From positions 1-50,212 of the forward strand of contig NZ_JAJOYU010000033.1 of NCBI RefSeq assembly GCF_021290985.1: a stretch of DNA of 50,212 nt, read 5' to 3'. Shown here one piece after another: positions 8,538-19,689 of this stretch (within the stretch, counting starts at the first letter, position 1; each line of letters begins with the position of its first letter). Both the position numbers and the translations under genes were made by a program. Origin of the DNA: Rheinheimera soli. GTDB lineage: Bacteria > Pseudomonadota > Gammaproteobacteria > Enterobacterales > Alteromonadaceae. A model generated the notes under the pieces. The model worked only from the letters and a program-made list of their open reading frames with translations, was not told the origin of the DNA and searched no databases.

Positions 8538-8792
8538 CTATTGCTTATGCAAAGTAAAAATCGTAATACCCTGAGTTGCTGCAGCTTTTGTGGATAAAAT
8601 TTTATAGTAGCCAAGCGATATGCCGTCTTTTTCAAAGGCATAACTTAAGGTGTGTGGTTTTGTCACAAAAACACGGTCCGATACGGTTTGTGACAGCCCA
8701 ATATCCATTAATTCTTCATACATACGAAAGTAATGTGGTTGAACGGCTATTGCGTCAATCAGTAAAAATTCCATCTTTTGCCCTGTATTCAT
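8538..8792 (-). CDS. Small unknown protein
   Basis: An 84-residue frame without signal peptide (MNTGQKMEFLLIDAIAVQP...). The ATG at 8792 has AAGG directly before it, and the internal ATG at 8774 has GGG six bases upstream and may be the true start. Alternating hydrophobic residues suggest a small beta/alpha domain. No family is recognised. It lies between the exported protein gene and the katG terminator, all on the minus strand. Confidence 0.45.
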   Translation of the reverse strand: MNTGQKMEFLLIDAIAVQPHYFRMYEELMDIGLSQTVSDRVFVTKPHTLSYAFEKDGISLGYYKILSTKAAATQGITIFTLHKQ

Positions 8793-8871
8793 CCTTTTTG
8801 TATGAACTCCAAACTAAGGGGAAAATCACTTCAGTTCAAGCCCTTTTCTAAACTCTACAGTTCAAAAAAGT

Positions 8872-8904
8872 AAAAAAGGCAGCGGTTAAAAAACAGCTGC
8901 CTTT
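8872..8904 (-). terminator. Rho-independent terminator after katG
   Basis: On the minus strand AAAGGCAGC pairs with GCTGCCTTT across a short loop and a T-run follows. It lies 30-60 bases after the katG stop. Confidence 0.8.
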
Positions 8905-8933
8905 GTTTCAGATCCGATTAAAAATGCGGATTT

Positions 8934-11236
<2,303 letters not shown>

Positions 11237-11526
11237 GACCAGATTGTTTTAATCCAAAACACCGGTCCAGACTAGTACTGAAAATGAGCGATATCAGACG
11301 AACTCTGTCACTATTTAGTTTTATGCTTCAACACCAGTCTACCTGTTCTAGACCAGAGGCCAAATGAAAAAATTCAATGTCTTCAATCACATTTTCAGAT
11401 ATGACGCTATATGAGCTCCAAACAGAGACCTCATAAAAATAGCCTAAGAGTTACAGATGACAACTAAATGAAGGCAGAAATGGCAGGCAGATCGTGCATA
11501 AAAAAAGCCAGCAGCGTGTTTTTGTG

Positions 11527-11754
11527 CAGGCAAAAAAACATCAGGAATGTTTTTCACTCACATCGTCCATGATGTTCGCCTTCGGCAGCTAAAGCTGTGC
11601 AAAACGGCTATCCTGCCGTTTTGTTAACATTGGAGCGACGATGGACCGCGAGCGCCATGGATGGCTGCGAATACAAAAATATCGGGAATATTTTTGAACG
11701 GCGTTGTTTGCCGGCCCTTTAGGGTGAGCGCCATGGATGGCTGCGAATAAAAAA
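11527..11754. repeat. Cluster of hairpins and a direct repeat
   Basis: A stretch without genes. Three short hairpins stand in a row: AAAACAT/ATGTTTT near 11527-11546, AAAACGGC/GCCGTTTT near 11600-11622, and AAAAATAT/ATATTTTT near 11674-11696. The sequence GAGCGCCATGGATGGCTGCG followed by AATA occurs twice, near 11650 and near 11728. This looks like adjacent copies of dispersed extragenic repeats in the katG upstream region. Confidence 0.6.
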
Positions 11755-11783
11755 AACGCGCTTAGCAGCAATCTAAGCGCGTT
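11746..11783 (-). terminator. Rho-independent terminator of the 49-residue peptide gene
   Basis: AACGCGCTTAG (11755-11765) pairs perfectly with CTAAGCGCGTT (11773-11783) across a seven-base loop. On the minus strand a run of about eight T follows. It lies about 60 bases after the stop at 11846. Confidence 0.85.
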
Positions 11784-11845
11784 AAAGGGGTTACGTTTTT
11801 TACAACCACAAGCTCAGCAAAACCTGTGGCAAGTCTTCAGCACCA

Positions 11846-11995
11846 TTATTTGGTGTATACAGCGCCACTCAAACTTAAAGCGCGGCCAATCTGAGTTAAA
11901 AACTGATTGATGCGACGCACCAGCAGCAGAGAAGATACGCTGCGCTCTGTCGTGCTAACGTTCGATTTTTCTACTGTGGTATTGATACTGTTCAT
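11846..11995 (-). CDS. Small 49-residue peptide, unknown
   Basis: Reading from the ATG at 11995 to TAA at 11846 gives 49 residues (MNSINTTVEKSNVSTTERS...). GAGG lies about eight bases upstream and a strong intrinsic terminator follows at 11746-11783, so the unit has its own translation start and transcription end. The N-terminus is rich in Ser/Thr/Asn. The second half (about 20-44, SLLLVRRINQFLTQIGRAL) could form an amphipathic helix with two or three Arg. There is no signal peptide and no family I recognise. It might be a small membrane-active or regulatory peptide; that is inference only. Confidence 0.55.
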   Translation of the reverse strand: MNSINTTVEKSNVSTTERSVSSLLLVRRINQFLTQIGRALSLSGAVYTK

Positions 11996-12352
11996 AGCCA
12001 ACCTCGTTAAGTTTGAGAAAGTGTTTTTCTGAAAACCTGGTTATTATGCTGTAAATTTAATCAAGCGACGAACGAGATAAATTAGGTTTTGACATTAGAT
12101 TTTTTAATGAAAATTAATTTAAGTTCGTTACCTTTATTCAGCTACCTTTCATAGTTTCTATTCATAGCCACACATCAAACTTGTTAAAAATGCTGAAAAA
12201 CCAGCTAATTATGCACATTCATTGATTTCACCCCAATAAAAAAGGCATAACCAGTTTATAGTTATGCCCTTTTTAAACAGCTTCATAAATTAGCTGTTCT
12301 AATAAAAAACAAAGGTACAGCTGAGTGAAGACTTCAAAGCTCTGCTGCTAAA
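11996..12352. other. Intergenic region, promoter of the small peptide and yebG terminator
   Basis: An AT-rich 357-base stretch. It must contain the promoter of the 49-residue peptide gene and it holds the terminator at 12238-12273. I see no further gene. Confidence 0.5.
12238..12273. terminator. Bidirectional-looking terminator downstream of yebG
   Basis: GGCATAAC (12244-12251) pairs with GTTATGCC (12261-12268), with an A-run before and a T-run after, so it can work on both strands. It lies about 85 bases after the yebG stop. Confidence 0.75.
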
Positions 12353-12715
12353 TTAAGCAGCCATATCAGCTGCAACTTCGGTCACCTCTTCAAGCACAAC
12401 GGCGGCTTCGCTGTTTTGTGCAGCACCTTGCTCTTTTGTCTTGTCTTTTACTTGCTCTTTGTCAGCCGCCTGAGTTTTATTGTGTTTGGTTTTCTGATTT
12501 AAGGTTTGGATCACCAGCTCTTTTTGCTGAGCCAAATACAGCGCCAGATCTTCGCGTTGTTGTTCATCAGGGATCAATTCACTTTGACCCAGCATTAAAA
12601 ACAGTTCGTCAGCAATATCCAGCATCCGGTCATAGGCGTCTGCTTCAGGCTTTGAACTAAAAGTCATTTTTTCTACTCCAGCGCGCTCAACAATGTATTT
12701 AATAATAACGGCCAT
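12353..12715 (-). CDS. yebG: YebG family SOS-regulated protein
   Basis: A 120-residue protein from the ATG at 12715, which follows the strong site GGAGGA; the open extension to 12835 is not needed. Residues 1-70 match E. coli YebG (MAVIIKYIVERAGVEKMTFSSKPEADAYD..., then DELFL and EQREDLALYLAEQK-like blocks). YebG is a small cytoplasmic protein of the SOS response whose exact role is still unclear. A near-consensus LexA box lies at 12734-12753. The C-terminal tail (about 80-120) is longer than in E. coli (about 96 residues in total) and is rich in Lys, Glu, Gln and Ala. Confidence 0.9.
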   Translation of the reverse strand: MAVIIKYIVERAGVEKMTFSSKPEADAYDRMLDIADELFLMLGQSELIPDEQQREDLALYLAQQKELVIQTLNQKTKHNKTQAADKEQVKDKTKEQGAAQNSEAAVVLEEVTEVAADMAA

Positions 12716-12733
12716 AAATCCTCCTGCTTTTGA

Positions 12734-12753
12734 TACTGAACATTTATACAGTA
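12734..12753 (-). promoter_or_regulatory. LexA (SOS) box of yebG
   Basis: On the minus strand TACTGTATAAATGTTCAGTA lies 19 bases before the yebG ATG. The CTGT half is perfect. The other half is TCAG where the consensus has ACAG. The known LexA control of yebG supports the assignment. Confidence 0.85.
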
Positions 12754-12851
12754 ACCACTGTTTATTTGTCCAGTGGTATTTGTAAAAAATACGCATCGCC
12801 TCTTTTCTGCTTTTGCCGTAGCATAAAGTCATCATCTCAGAAGGATTTTGT

Positions 12852-14123
12852 ATGCAGCATCTGTGGGCCGAACGCCGCCTTGCCGAACATAGTCAAAGAC
12901 CAAACGATCACCGTACGCCATGGCAGAGAGATAGAGCCAGAATTCTGCACTCGGCTGCTTTTCGCCGCTTGCAGGCTAAAACTCAGATCATGGGCATAGG
13001 CCAGAATGACTTCTACCGAACACGCCTGACTCACTCTTTAGAGGCTGCACAAATAGGCACGGCCTTAGTCGCCCAACTCAATTACCAGCAAGACGATCCG
13101 GCACTACGGGCTTTGTTAGCGCAAGACAGCTTGATGGAAGCCTTGTGTCTGGCGCACGATTTAGGCCATCCGCCCTTTGGTCATGGTGGAGAAAAAGCTC
13201 TCAATGCCTGTATGCAACACTTTGGCGGTTTTGAGGGCAACGGTCAGACCTTGCGAATTGTCGGAAAACTGGAACCCTACACTGCCAGTGGTGGCATGAA
13301 TTTAAGCCGTCGCACTTTATTGGGTTTACTCAAATATCCGATAGTACAGCCTGCGCTCGGTCAATTTGAACAGGGGCTCACCGTCAAACCCTGCAAAGCT
13401 ATTTATGCCGCCGACAGTGACTTACTCGACTGGATCTTAAACCCGTTATCAGCAGCAGATCGCAGCGCTTTTCAAGCTACTGAAACTCTGACTAAAGCAC
13501 CTTTTTTAAAGTCTGTGTATAAATCGCTGGACGCTTCGATTATGGAGCTGGCTGACGATATCGCCTACGGTGTGCACGACCTGGAAGATGCAATAGTCAC
13601 AGGCACTGTCACTATTGAACACTGGCGTCTTTTAGCTGAACCGGAAATGGCGAAGTTGCCCACAGAGATCGCCAGCGCTTTAAAACATATCAGCCTGAAA
13701 TTATTTATGCCCGAACATCATATTCGTAAAGACGCCATAGGTGCTTTAGTGAATTTATTGATCACCAGCATTGAGTTGTATCAGCCGCTGCCTGACAGCC
13801 AGGATCCGTTAATCCGCTACAATGCCAGGCTACCGGAGCCACAACAGCAATTGCTGCAACTGTTAAAAAGTTTTGTCTATGAAGCCGTGATTTTGTCGCC
13901 CGATGTGCAACGGGGTGAATACAAAGGTCAGCAAATTGTGCGTTCATTGTTTGAAGCTTTCAGTTCAGAAGCAGAACGTTTATTACCGGCTAATACAAAA
14001 AACCGCTGGCTTATGGCGGATAGCGAACAGAGCAAAATGCGGGTTATTTGCGATTATGTGTCAGGTATGACAGATGAATATGCACTGCGTATGCATCAGC
14101 AATTATTCGCCGCATCTTTATAA
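12852..14123 (+). CDS. dGTPase-family dNTP triphosphohydrolase (HD domain)
   Basis: A 423-residue cytoplasmic HD-superfamily enzyme. AAGGA precedes the ATG at 12852. The N-terminal RDRARILHSAAFRRLQAKTQI block is typical of Dgt proteins. Metal ligands are visible as His61 (RTRLTHSLE) and His102-Asp103 (CLAHDLGHPPFGHGGE, with His106 and His111). ELADDIAYGVHDLEDA near residue 235 supplies the later aspartate. The family splits dNTPs into deoxynucleoside and triphosphate, affecting pool balance and sometimes phage growth. The length fits the shorter non-Enterobacterial subgroup rather than E. coli Dgt (505 residues). It is divergent from yebG, and their promoters share the 136-base gap. Confidence 0.88.
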   Translation: MQHLWAERRLAEHSQRPNDHRTPWQRDRARILHSAAFRRLQAKTQIMGIGQNDFYRTRLTHSLEAAQIGTALVAQLNYQQDDPALRALLAQDSLMEALCLAHDLGHPPFGHGGEKALNACMQHFGGFEGNGQTLRIVGKLEPYTASGGMNLSRRTLLGLLKYPIVQPALGQFEQGLTVKPCKAIYAADSDLLDWILNPLSAADRSAFQATETLTKAPFLKSVYKSLDASIMELADDIAYGVHDLEDAIVTGTVTIEHWRLLAEPEMAKLPTEIASALKHISLKLFMPEHHIRKDAIGALVNLLITSIELYQPLPDSQDPLIRYNARLPEPQQQLLQLLKSFVYEAVILSPDVQRGEYKGQQIVRSLFEAFSSEAERLLPANTKNRWLMADSEQSKMRVICDYVSGMTDEYALRMHQQLFAASL

Positions 14124-14147
14124 GTTTTAGTGCAAGGAACGATTTGA

Positions 14148-15188
14148 GTGACAGTGTCGACATTAAGAGTACTGGCGGGGGCCACGGCCTTTGAGCATTT
14201 GCAGCAACATGGCCTGCGCCAGCAGGATATAAATCTGGTGCTTGGAGCCAGCGGCGGCCCCAAATGGTTTTGTTTATTTGGTTTGGATCAGTATCTGTTT
14301 GGTGAGTTTTTTAAAGATAGAAGCACGCCTTTATCTTTAGTGGGCAGCTCAGCTGGTGCCTGGCGTTTTGCTTGTGTCACGCAGCAAAACCCTGCAGCGG
14401 CCTCTGAACGTTTTGCCAAAGCCTACAGCAGTTTGTGTTTTCCACCTAAAGCCAGCATTGACCAGATTACCTCAACTTCAGCAGCTGTGTTGGATCAGGT
14501 ATTTCCTACCGATGACTGCATTCTGCAAGTGTTAAATAACCCTGTGCTGCAACTGAATTTTATAGCGGCCCGTGAAGTGAAAGTGAGAACGTCTGAACGC
14601 AAAGCGGCGCAACTTCGGCGTTTATTGTTAGCCGCCGGAGCGAATTTGCTTAAACCCGCATTGTTGCAACGCTTCTATCAAAGAGTGGTGATGCAAAACC
14701 ACTCTGATACCCGCTTGCTGCAACAGGTACCTCACGAAGCTTATCCGCTGACGCCTGATAATTTTAAAGCCAGTTTATTGGCTTCAGGTTCTATTCCCAT
14801 GGTGATGCACCCGGTGAAAGATCCGGCTGGTTTACCTGCAGGTTTGTATATGGACGGAGGCTTGTTGGATTACCATCTTTCCTTGCCTTATCAACAGGAT
14901 GGATTAATTTTATATCCACACTTTTATCCGTACCTGATCCCCGGCTGGTTTGATAAATCCTTGCCGTGGCGCCGGGCTAAAGCGGCGCAGATGGATAAGA
15001 TGATCCTGCTCTGTCCATCAGAGTCCTGGGTGAAATCTCTGCCTTACGGCAAAATTCCGGATCGCAAAGATTTTGATAAGTTAACAGATGCACAGCGGCT
15101 GGATTATTGGGCGACAGTGCTGGAACGTTCAAAAGAGCTCGCCGACGATTTACGCAGCGGCCACTACAAAGTAGAACAGCTTATTTAA
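14148..15188 (+). CDS. Patatin-like phospholipase family protein
   Basis: A 346-residue protein starting at GTG 14148, with AAGGA about 10 bases upstream. LGASGGPKW (about 32-40) is the glycine-rich oxyanion loop. GSSAG (about 66-70) carries the nucleophile serine. MDGGLLDYH (about 241-249) carries the catalytic aspartate of the Ser-Asp dyad. No signal peptide is present, so it is cytoplasmic or delivered by another route. The reaction is expected to be lipid acyl hydrolysis; the substrate is unknown. It lies 24 bases after the dGTPase-family gene and is probably cotranscribed. Confidence 0.82.
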   Translation: MTVSTLRVLAGATAFEHLQQHGLRQQDINLVLGASGGPKWFCLFGLDQYLFGEFFKDRSTPLSLVGSSAGAWRFACVTQQNPAAASERFAKAYSSLCFPPKASIDQITSTSAAVLDQVFPTDDCILQVLNNPVLQLNFIAAREVKVRTSERKAAQLRRLLLAAGANLLKPALLQRFYQRVVMQNHSDTRLLQQVPHEAYPLTPDNFKASLLASGSIPMVMHPVKDPAGLPAGLYMDGGLLDYHLSLPYQQDGLILYPHFYPYLIPGWFDKSLPWRRAKAAQMDKMILLCPSESWVKSLPYGKIPDRKDFDKLTDAQRLDYWATVLERSKELADDLRSGHYKVEQLI

Positions 15189-15210
15189 GCTGTTCTACTG
15201 AAGCTGAGTG

Positions 15211-16722
15211 TTATAGCGAGTAGTCGTTGACCAGCTGCATAGCTTCTTTAGCTGGAGCAAAACCCTCGACGCTGATTTGTTGCGGCAATCCTTTGTAGTG
15301 TTCAAACCATAACTTCAGCAGCTGATCGGCGCCAGGATAAACAGCCCTCAGACTTTCAATGGAATTGATCTGCTGATAATCAGCGCCAAGCGGCACAGCC
15401 AGCAATTTATCATCGCCCTGGCCCTGGTCCTTCATCCGCATCAGGCCTATTAAACGCACCTGAACCACTGAGCCTTGGTTAATAGCAGGCCCAAGCACCG
15501 GCACATCCAAAGGATCACCATCGCCGCCTTTAGCTACAGGGTATAAAGTGGCGGGAATAATGCCGTAATTGGCAGGATATGGCAGGTAATTTACTTTGCG
15601 TGGTTTGCCGTCTTTCAGTTCCCACTCCAGCTTCAGTGGCTGGCTTTTGGATTGTTGCCACTTCGCCACCTGACCCGCTGGAATTTCAATCAAAGCCTGT
15701 ACCTGACCTGCTGCATCTATTGCGTTAGGTAACTGCTGCAAACCCGTATCCAGCAGAAGTTCTGATTCAAACCTCTGCGAGCCACAGGATACAGCCATCC
15801 CTCTCATTTGCAGTGATAAGCCAAGACGACCTAGCTTATCCGCTGCACATAATAGCTGATCCAGCCGCTGATAATCCGCTTTGCCTGTCCAGCCCAGTTC
15901 TGCTGCGGTAAAGCCATTACTGATAGCGGTTGTGGCCTTTAAACCCAACATATGGGCATGAATACGTTCAAGCCACTGCACTAGTGCTGCTGCGGATCTG
16001 TACCCGGTAAAAGCCAGTTCTGGTTGCTGACGCAAATAGTCTGCCCAATAGAACTCGACAAAAGGCAAAGCTGGTTTTGGTTTTTTCCAGACACCAGCTT
16101 GCAGAAAATAAGCAGCACCACGATAAGGATCGTTGTGTAATGCCGCCCTACCCAGCTGCTGTGGCCATTGTTCTGCCGACAGCGCTTCGCCATTGGCATC
16201 TTTGGGCCAGGATAAACCTTGTGACACTAACACAGCTAAGAAGTCCTGCTTATTACCTGACTTCTGTTGCTGCGGTTGATTAAATACTTCGGTCACCAGC
16301 ACTGAAACTTTCAGCTCTTTGCCCACATAATCGTACAAAGCAGAAAACCCATGATGACCATCGGTCAGATACAGCTGATTATCTGGCCCCAGCACGACCG
16401 TATTCATCTCTGATTTTTTCTGTTTTTTGCCTTTTTCTTTACCAAGGCACTGAAAAGAATCAGCTCGCAGTAAAGAGGACTCTGCGCTGAATTCTACTTT
16501 TTTACCCCAGCCACTCATTTCACAGAAATCTTCCAGCAACTTTTTGCTGTTAGTGCGGTAGCTGGCTAATTTGTAATTCACCTGATCATGAGAAATTACT
16601 GCTTGGGTAGGTCGTAAATCAGCCAACCTGACTTCCAGCACATCCCCGGCTTGAATGGGTGCAGCCTTTAATTGAAAAGCGCAACACAACACCAGCATAA
16701 ATTTTACACAATGACGTAACAC
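15211..16722 (-). CDS. Exported fusion of a ParB-like domain and a family I inorganic pyrophosphatase
   Basis: A 503-residue protein. Residues 1-20 form a signal peptide ending LKAAP, so it is predicted to be periplasmic. Residues about 24-150 look like a ParB/sulfiredoxin-fold domain: VRLADLRPTQ at the start, and LYLTDGHHGFSAL near 118-130 in the position of the usual DGHHR-type nucleotide-binding loop. A middle region of about 150 residues is helical and not recognised. Residues about 340-500 are a soluble family I pyrophosphatase: KVNYLPYPANYGIIP, DGDPLDVPVLG with the three metal-binding aspartates, and DQGQGDDKLLAVP. Such enzymes split pyrophosphate to phosphate and are normally cytoplasmic single-domain proteins. 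It is convergent with the patatin gene and 22 bases from it. Confidence 0.8.
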   Translation of the reverse strand: MLRHCVKFMLVLCCAFQLKAAPIQAGDVLEVRLADLRPTQAVISHDQVNYKLASYRTNSKKLLEDFCEMSGWGKKVEFSAESSLLRADSFQCLGKEKGKKQKKSEMNTVVLGPDNQLYLTDGHHGFSALYDYVGKELKVSVLVTEVFNQPQQQKSGNKQDFLAVLVSQGLSWPKDANGEALSAEQWPQQLGRAALHNDPYRGAAYFLQAGVWKKPKPALPFVEFYWADYLRQQPELAFTGYRSAAALVQWLERIHAHMLGLKATTAISNGFTAAELGWTGKADYQRLDQLLCAADKLGRLGLSLQMRGMAVSCGSQRFESELLLDTGLQQLPNAIDAAGQVQALIEIPAGQVAKWQQSKSQPLKLEWELKDGKPRKVNYLPYPANYGIIPATLYPVAKGGDGDPLDVPVLGPAINQGSVVQVRLIGLMRMKDQGQGDDKLLAVPLGADYQQINSIESLRAVYPGADQLLKLWFEHYKGLPQQISVEGFAPAKEAMQLVNDYSL

Positions 16723-16879
16723 AGCCTGTCCTTTTAATAATCAACAACATCAGTTTGCGTTTTCAAAAGCCGACACTACAAGAGCAGTGCTGTTGCTGTC
16801 ATCAAAAAAACACACTGTCACGAAAAGTTCATACTGAATTGATAGTCTCGCCGCGACTAAAAAAACTTAGGGAATCAGC

Positions 16880-19660
16880 ATGTTAACAAAACGTTTCAAA
16901 AAGAATTCGATAAAAGTAGCGATGTTTGGACTGGGTTTACCTTTGGCTGCTTACGTGCAAGCTGCTCAGACAGTAGAAGGTGTAGTACAAAAATCCGACT
17001 CTGGTGTAGTACTGGCAGGCGCAGCAGTGAAAGTAAAAGAAACAGGCCAGCAGGTATTTACTGACGCATCGGGCCGCTTCGTATTACGTAACCTGACTGC
17101 AGATCAGGTGACACTGGAAATTAATTATATTGGCTTGCCTGTCGTCACTCAGACAGTACAGACGAGCAACAACCAAAACCTGACTATTCAACTGGATGAT
17201 TTAGAACGACTGACTGTTGTGGGTCAGCGTCAGGCACAAAATAAAGCACTGAACCTGTATCGCGCTTCTGACAGTATCACTAATTTTATCGCGTCAGACG
17301 ATATGGGCCAGTTTGTGGATCAGAACGTTGCTGAATCCTTACAACGTTTAGCCGGTACTTCGATCAGTCGCGATCAGGGCGAAGGCCGTTTTGTCAGTAT
17401 CCGTGGTATTGCCGCTGGCTTAAGCAACGTGACAGTGAACGGTATGCGTATTGGTACTCCTGAAGGAAGTTCACGCGCCGTGCCATTGGACGTTATTCCT
17501 ACAGGTTCAATTGAAGGTATTTCTGTTACCAAAGCTCCTACCCCTGATATGGCGGGTGATGCCATTGGTGGTGCTGTGGATGTGAAATCAGCGTCAGCCT
17601 TTGATCGGGATGGTGCCCAGCTGCGTTACCGGGCTGAAGGTTCTTACAATGAACTCAGTGGTGACACCAGTCCAAAATTCAGCGTGAATGCCAGCGATGT
17701 ATTCAGCTTAAGTGGCGACAAAAAAGACTTTGGTGTGTCTTTTGGTCTGAACTACTTAGACCGCAAGCTGGAATCCGACAACCAGGAAGCAGCTTATGAC
17801 ATGGTTGATTTTGGTGACGATGAAGCTTTTGCTTTGCTGGAACTGCAGCATCGTAAGTATTTCGTCAACCGCGAACGTATCGGTAGCAATCTGAATCTGG
17901 AATACAGACCAGATAACAATAACAAATATTTCCTCAATACTGTGTTCAGTCGTTTCAGCGATGCCGAAACCCGTCAACGTAGTATTTATGTGTTTGAAGA
18001 AGGCACTTTAACGGACTTTGACGGCGAGCAGGCAACAGTGTCTGAACTGGCACCTGATGCAGTGCGCAAACGTATTCGCTTCCGTACCAAAGAGCAAGAC
18101 ACCCTTGCAGTAAGCTTAGGTGGCGACCATATTCAGGACAGCTTTAACCTGGATTATTACGCAGGTCTTTCCATTACGAAAGAACGTGTATTAGACGAAA
18201 ACGAAGGCCGTTTTGAATTTGATGGGGATGAGCTGGAAGCCACCTATACTATAGGCCGTGGTGTACCTCGTTTTAATATTTTACGTAATGGCGTGGCAGA
18301 TACGACCCATCTGGACAATGCCAACTATGTGCTGGACCGCGCTGTACTGGAACCTATTCAGGTAGACGACAACGAATACAATCTGGGTGCGAACCTGGAA
18401 TTGCCTTATTTTGCCGGCAACAACAATTTCACCTTAAAAACTGGTGTGGATTTACGCTGGAAAGACAAAGACACCAATTCAGATATCACAGAACTCCGAT
18501 CTGTACCTGACGCACTGCTGTCTGAATTTACCGGCCCTACCACGAAATTTGGCTTAGGTAATCTGGGTCAGGGTGTCAGTTCTTCACGTTATGTCCAGTT
18601 TTTTAATCAAAACAGAGCGGACTTCAATGCCCGTCCACAAGATCAGGTGGCCAATCAGTTGACAGAGCTGGGTGAAGACTTCGTGGCTGATGAAAATGTG
18701 CAAGCTGCTTATCTGATGGGTACTTACGACGGTGACAACTGGCGCTTGATTGCAGGTGCCAGGGTTGAACGCACAGATTATTCTGCCACAGGTAACCAGT
18801 TGGAACTGGATGAAGAAGGTGATCTGACTATTTCTCAGCGCACTGTTTCCTCTGATTACACCAATGTGTTGCCAGGCCTGCATTTCCATTATGAGCTGGC
18901 TGAGGATCTGATGTTACGCGCCGCCTGGACTAATACCATAGCCAGACCAAGCTTTAACGACATTTCACCACGCGCCTCTATTGATGTGGAAGAAAATGAA
19001 GTAAGTCTGGGTAATCCTGAGCTGGATCCATACGAAGCGATGAACTACGACCTGATGCTGGATTGGTATTATGGCGAAGGTAGCTTGTTATCTGCTGGTA
19101 TCTTCTATAAAGACATCGACAATTTTATTGTTGAGCAAACCCGCAACGACATGCCTGAGTTTGCCGGTTTTGATGTCACCATGCCAATCAATGCGTTAGG
19201 TGCTTCGGTAAAAGGCCTGGAGTTTAATGTGCAGCATAGCTTCAGCAATGAAATGCTGCGTGGCTTTTTGGTTGGCGCAAACATGACGTTGTTAGACACG
19301 GAACTGGCAGTGCCAGACCGTGCGGGTGAGTCATTCAGCCTGCCTGAGTCGGCAGAAAAAGCCGGTAACCTGTTTCTGGGTTATGAAAACGATGTGTTCA
19401 GCGCCAGAGCCAGCTTGTCTTACCGTGATAAGTTCTTAAGTGAAGTGGGCGATAGTGCTATGTACGATATTTATGTCGCAGAGCATACCCAGGTCGATGT
19501 TACGGCATCTTACAAACTGAGCAAAAACCTTGAGCTGGTGACAGAGCTGGTGAATCTGACTGATGAACCACTGGAACTTTATCAGGGCAACAAAAACTAC
19601 AACTTCCAGTATGAAGAATACGGCATGACTGTAGCTTTTGGTGTCAAAGGCAAGTTCTGA
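16880..19660 (+). CDS. TonB-dependent outer-membrane receptor
   Basis: A 926-residue receptor. The signal peptide ends near VQAAQ at residue 30. Residues about 31-110 are a carboxypeptidase-regulatory-like beta domain, as in SusC-like and proteobacterial sugar receptors. Residues about 125-250 are the plug (VDQNVAESLQRLAGTSI, FVSIRGI, GGAVDVKSAS). The rest is the 22-strand barrel, with a C-terminal GVKGKF ending in Phe as outer-membrane insertion needs. It belongs to the group used for oligosaccharide uptake in this order, but no sugar enzymes or transporters adjoin it, so the ligand is open. It is transcribed alone. Confidence 0.9.
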   Translation: MLTKRFKKNSIKVAMFGLGLPLAAYVQAAQTVEGVVQKSDSGVVLAGAAVKVKETGQQVFTDASGRFVLRNLTADQVTLEINYIGLPVVTQTVQTSNNQNLTIQLDDLERLTVVGQRQAQNKALNLYRASDSITNFIASDDMGQFVDQNVAESLQRLAGTSISRDQGEGRFVSIRGIAAGLSNVTVNGMRIGTPEGSSRAVPLDVIPTGSIEGISVTKAPTPDMAGDAIGGAVDVKSASAFDRDGAQLRYRAEGSYNELSGDTSPKFSVNASDVFSLSGDKKDFGVSFGLNYLDRKLESDNQEAAYDMVDFGDDEAFALLELQHRKYFVNRERIGSNLNLEYRPDNNNKYFLNTVFSRFSDAETRQRSIYVFEEGTLTDFDGEQATVSELAPDAVRKRIRFRTKEQDTLAVSLGGDHIQDSFNLDYYAGLSITKERVLDENEGRFEFDGDELEATYTIGRGVPRFNILRNGVADTTHLDNANYVLDRAVLEPIQVDDNEYNLGANLELPYFAGNNNFTLKTGVDLRWKDKDTNSDITELRSVPDALLSEFTGPTTKFGLGNLGQGVSSSRYVQFFNQNRADFNARPQDQVANQLTELGEDFVADENVQAAYLMGTYDGDNWRLIAGARVERTDYSATGNQLELDEEGDLTISQRTVSSDYTNVLPGLHFHYELAEDLMLRAAWTNTIARPSFNDISPRASIDVEENEVSLGNPELDPYEAMNYDLMLDWYYGEGSLLSAGIFYKDIDNFIVEQTRNDMPEFAGFDVTMPINALGASVKGLEFNVQHSFSNEMLRGFLVGANMTLLDTELAVPDRAGESFSLPESAEKAGNLFLGYENDVFSARASLSYRDKFLSEVGDSAMYDIYVAEHTQVDVTASYKLSKNLELVTELVNLTDEPLELYQGNKNYNFQYEEYGMTVAFGVKGKF

Positions 19661-19665
19661 TGCAA

Positions 19666-19689
19666 AGGTCAGAGTTTTGGCTCTGACCT
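19666..19689. terminator. Hairpin between convergent genes
   Basis: AGGTCAGAG pairs perfectly with CTCTGACCT across TTTTGG. It lies right after the receptor stop and overlaps the 3' end of the acetyltransferase gene. It has no long T-run. Confidence 0.55.
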
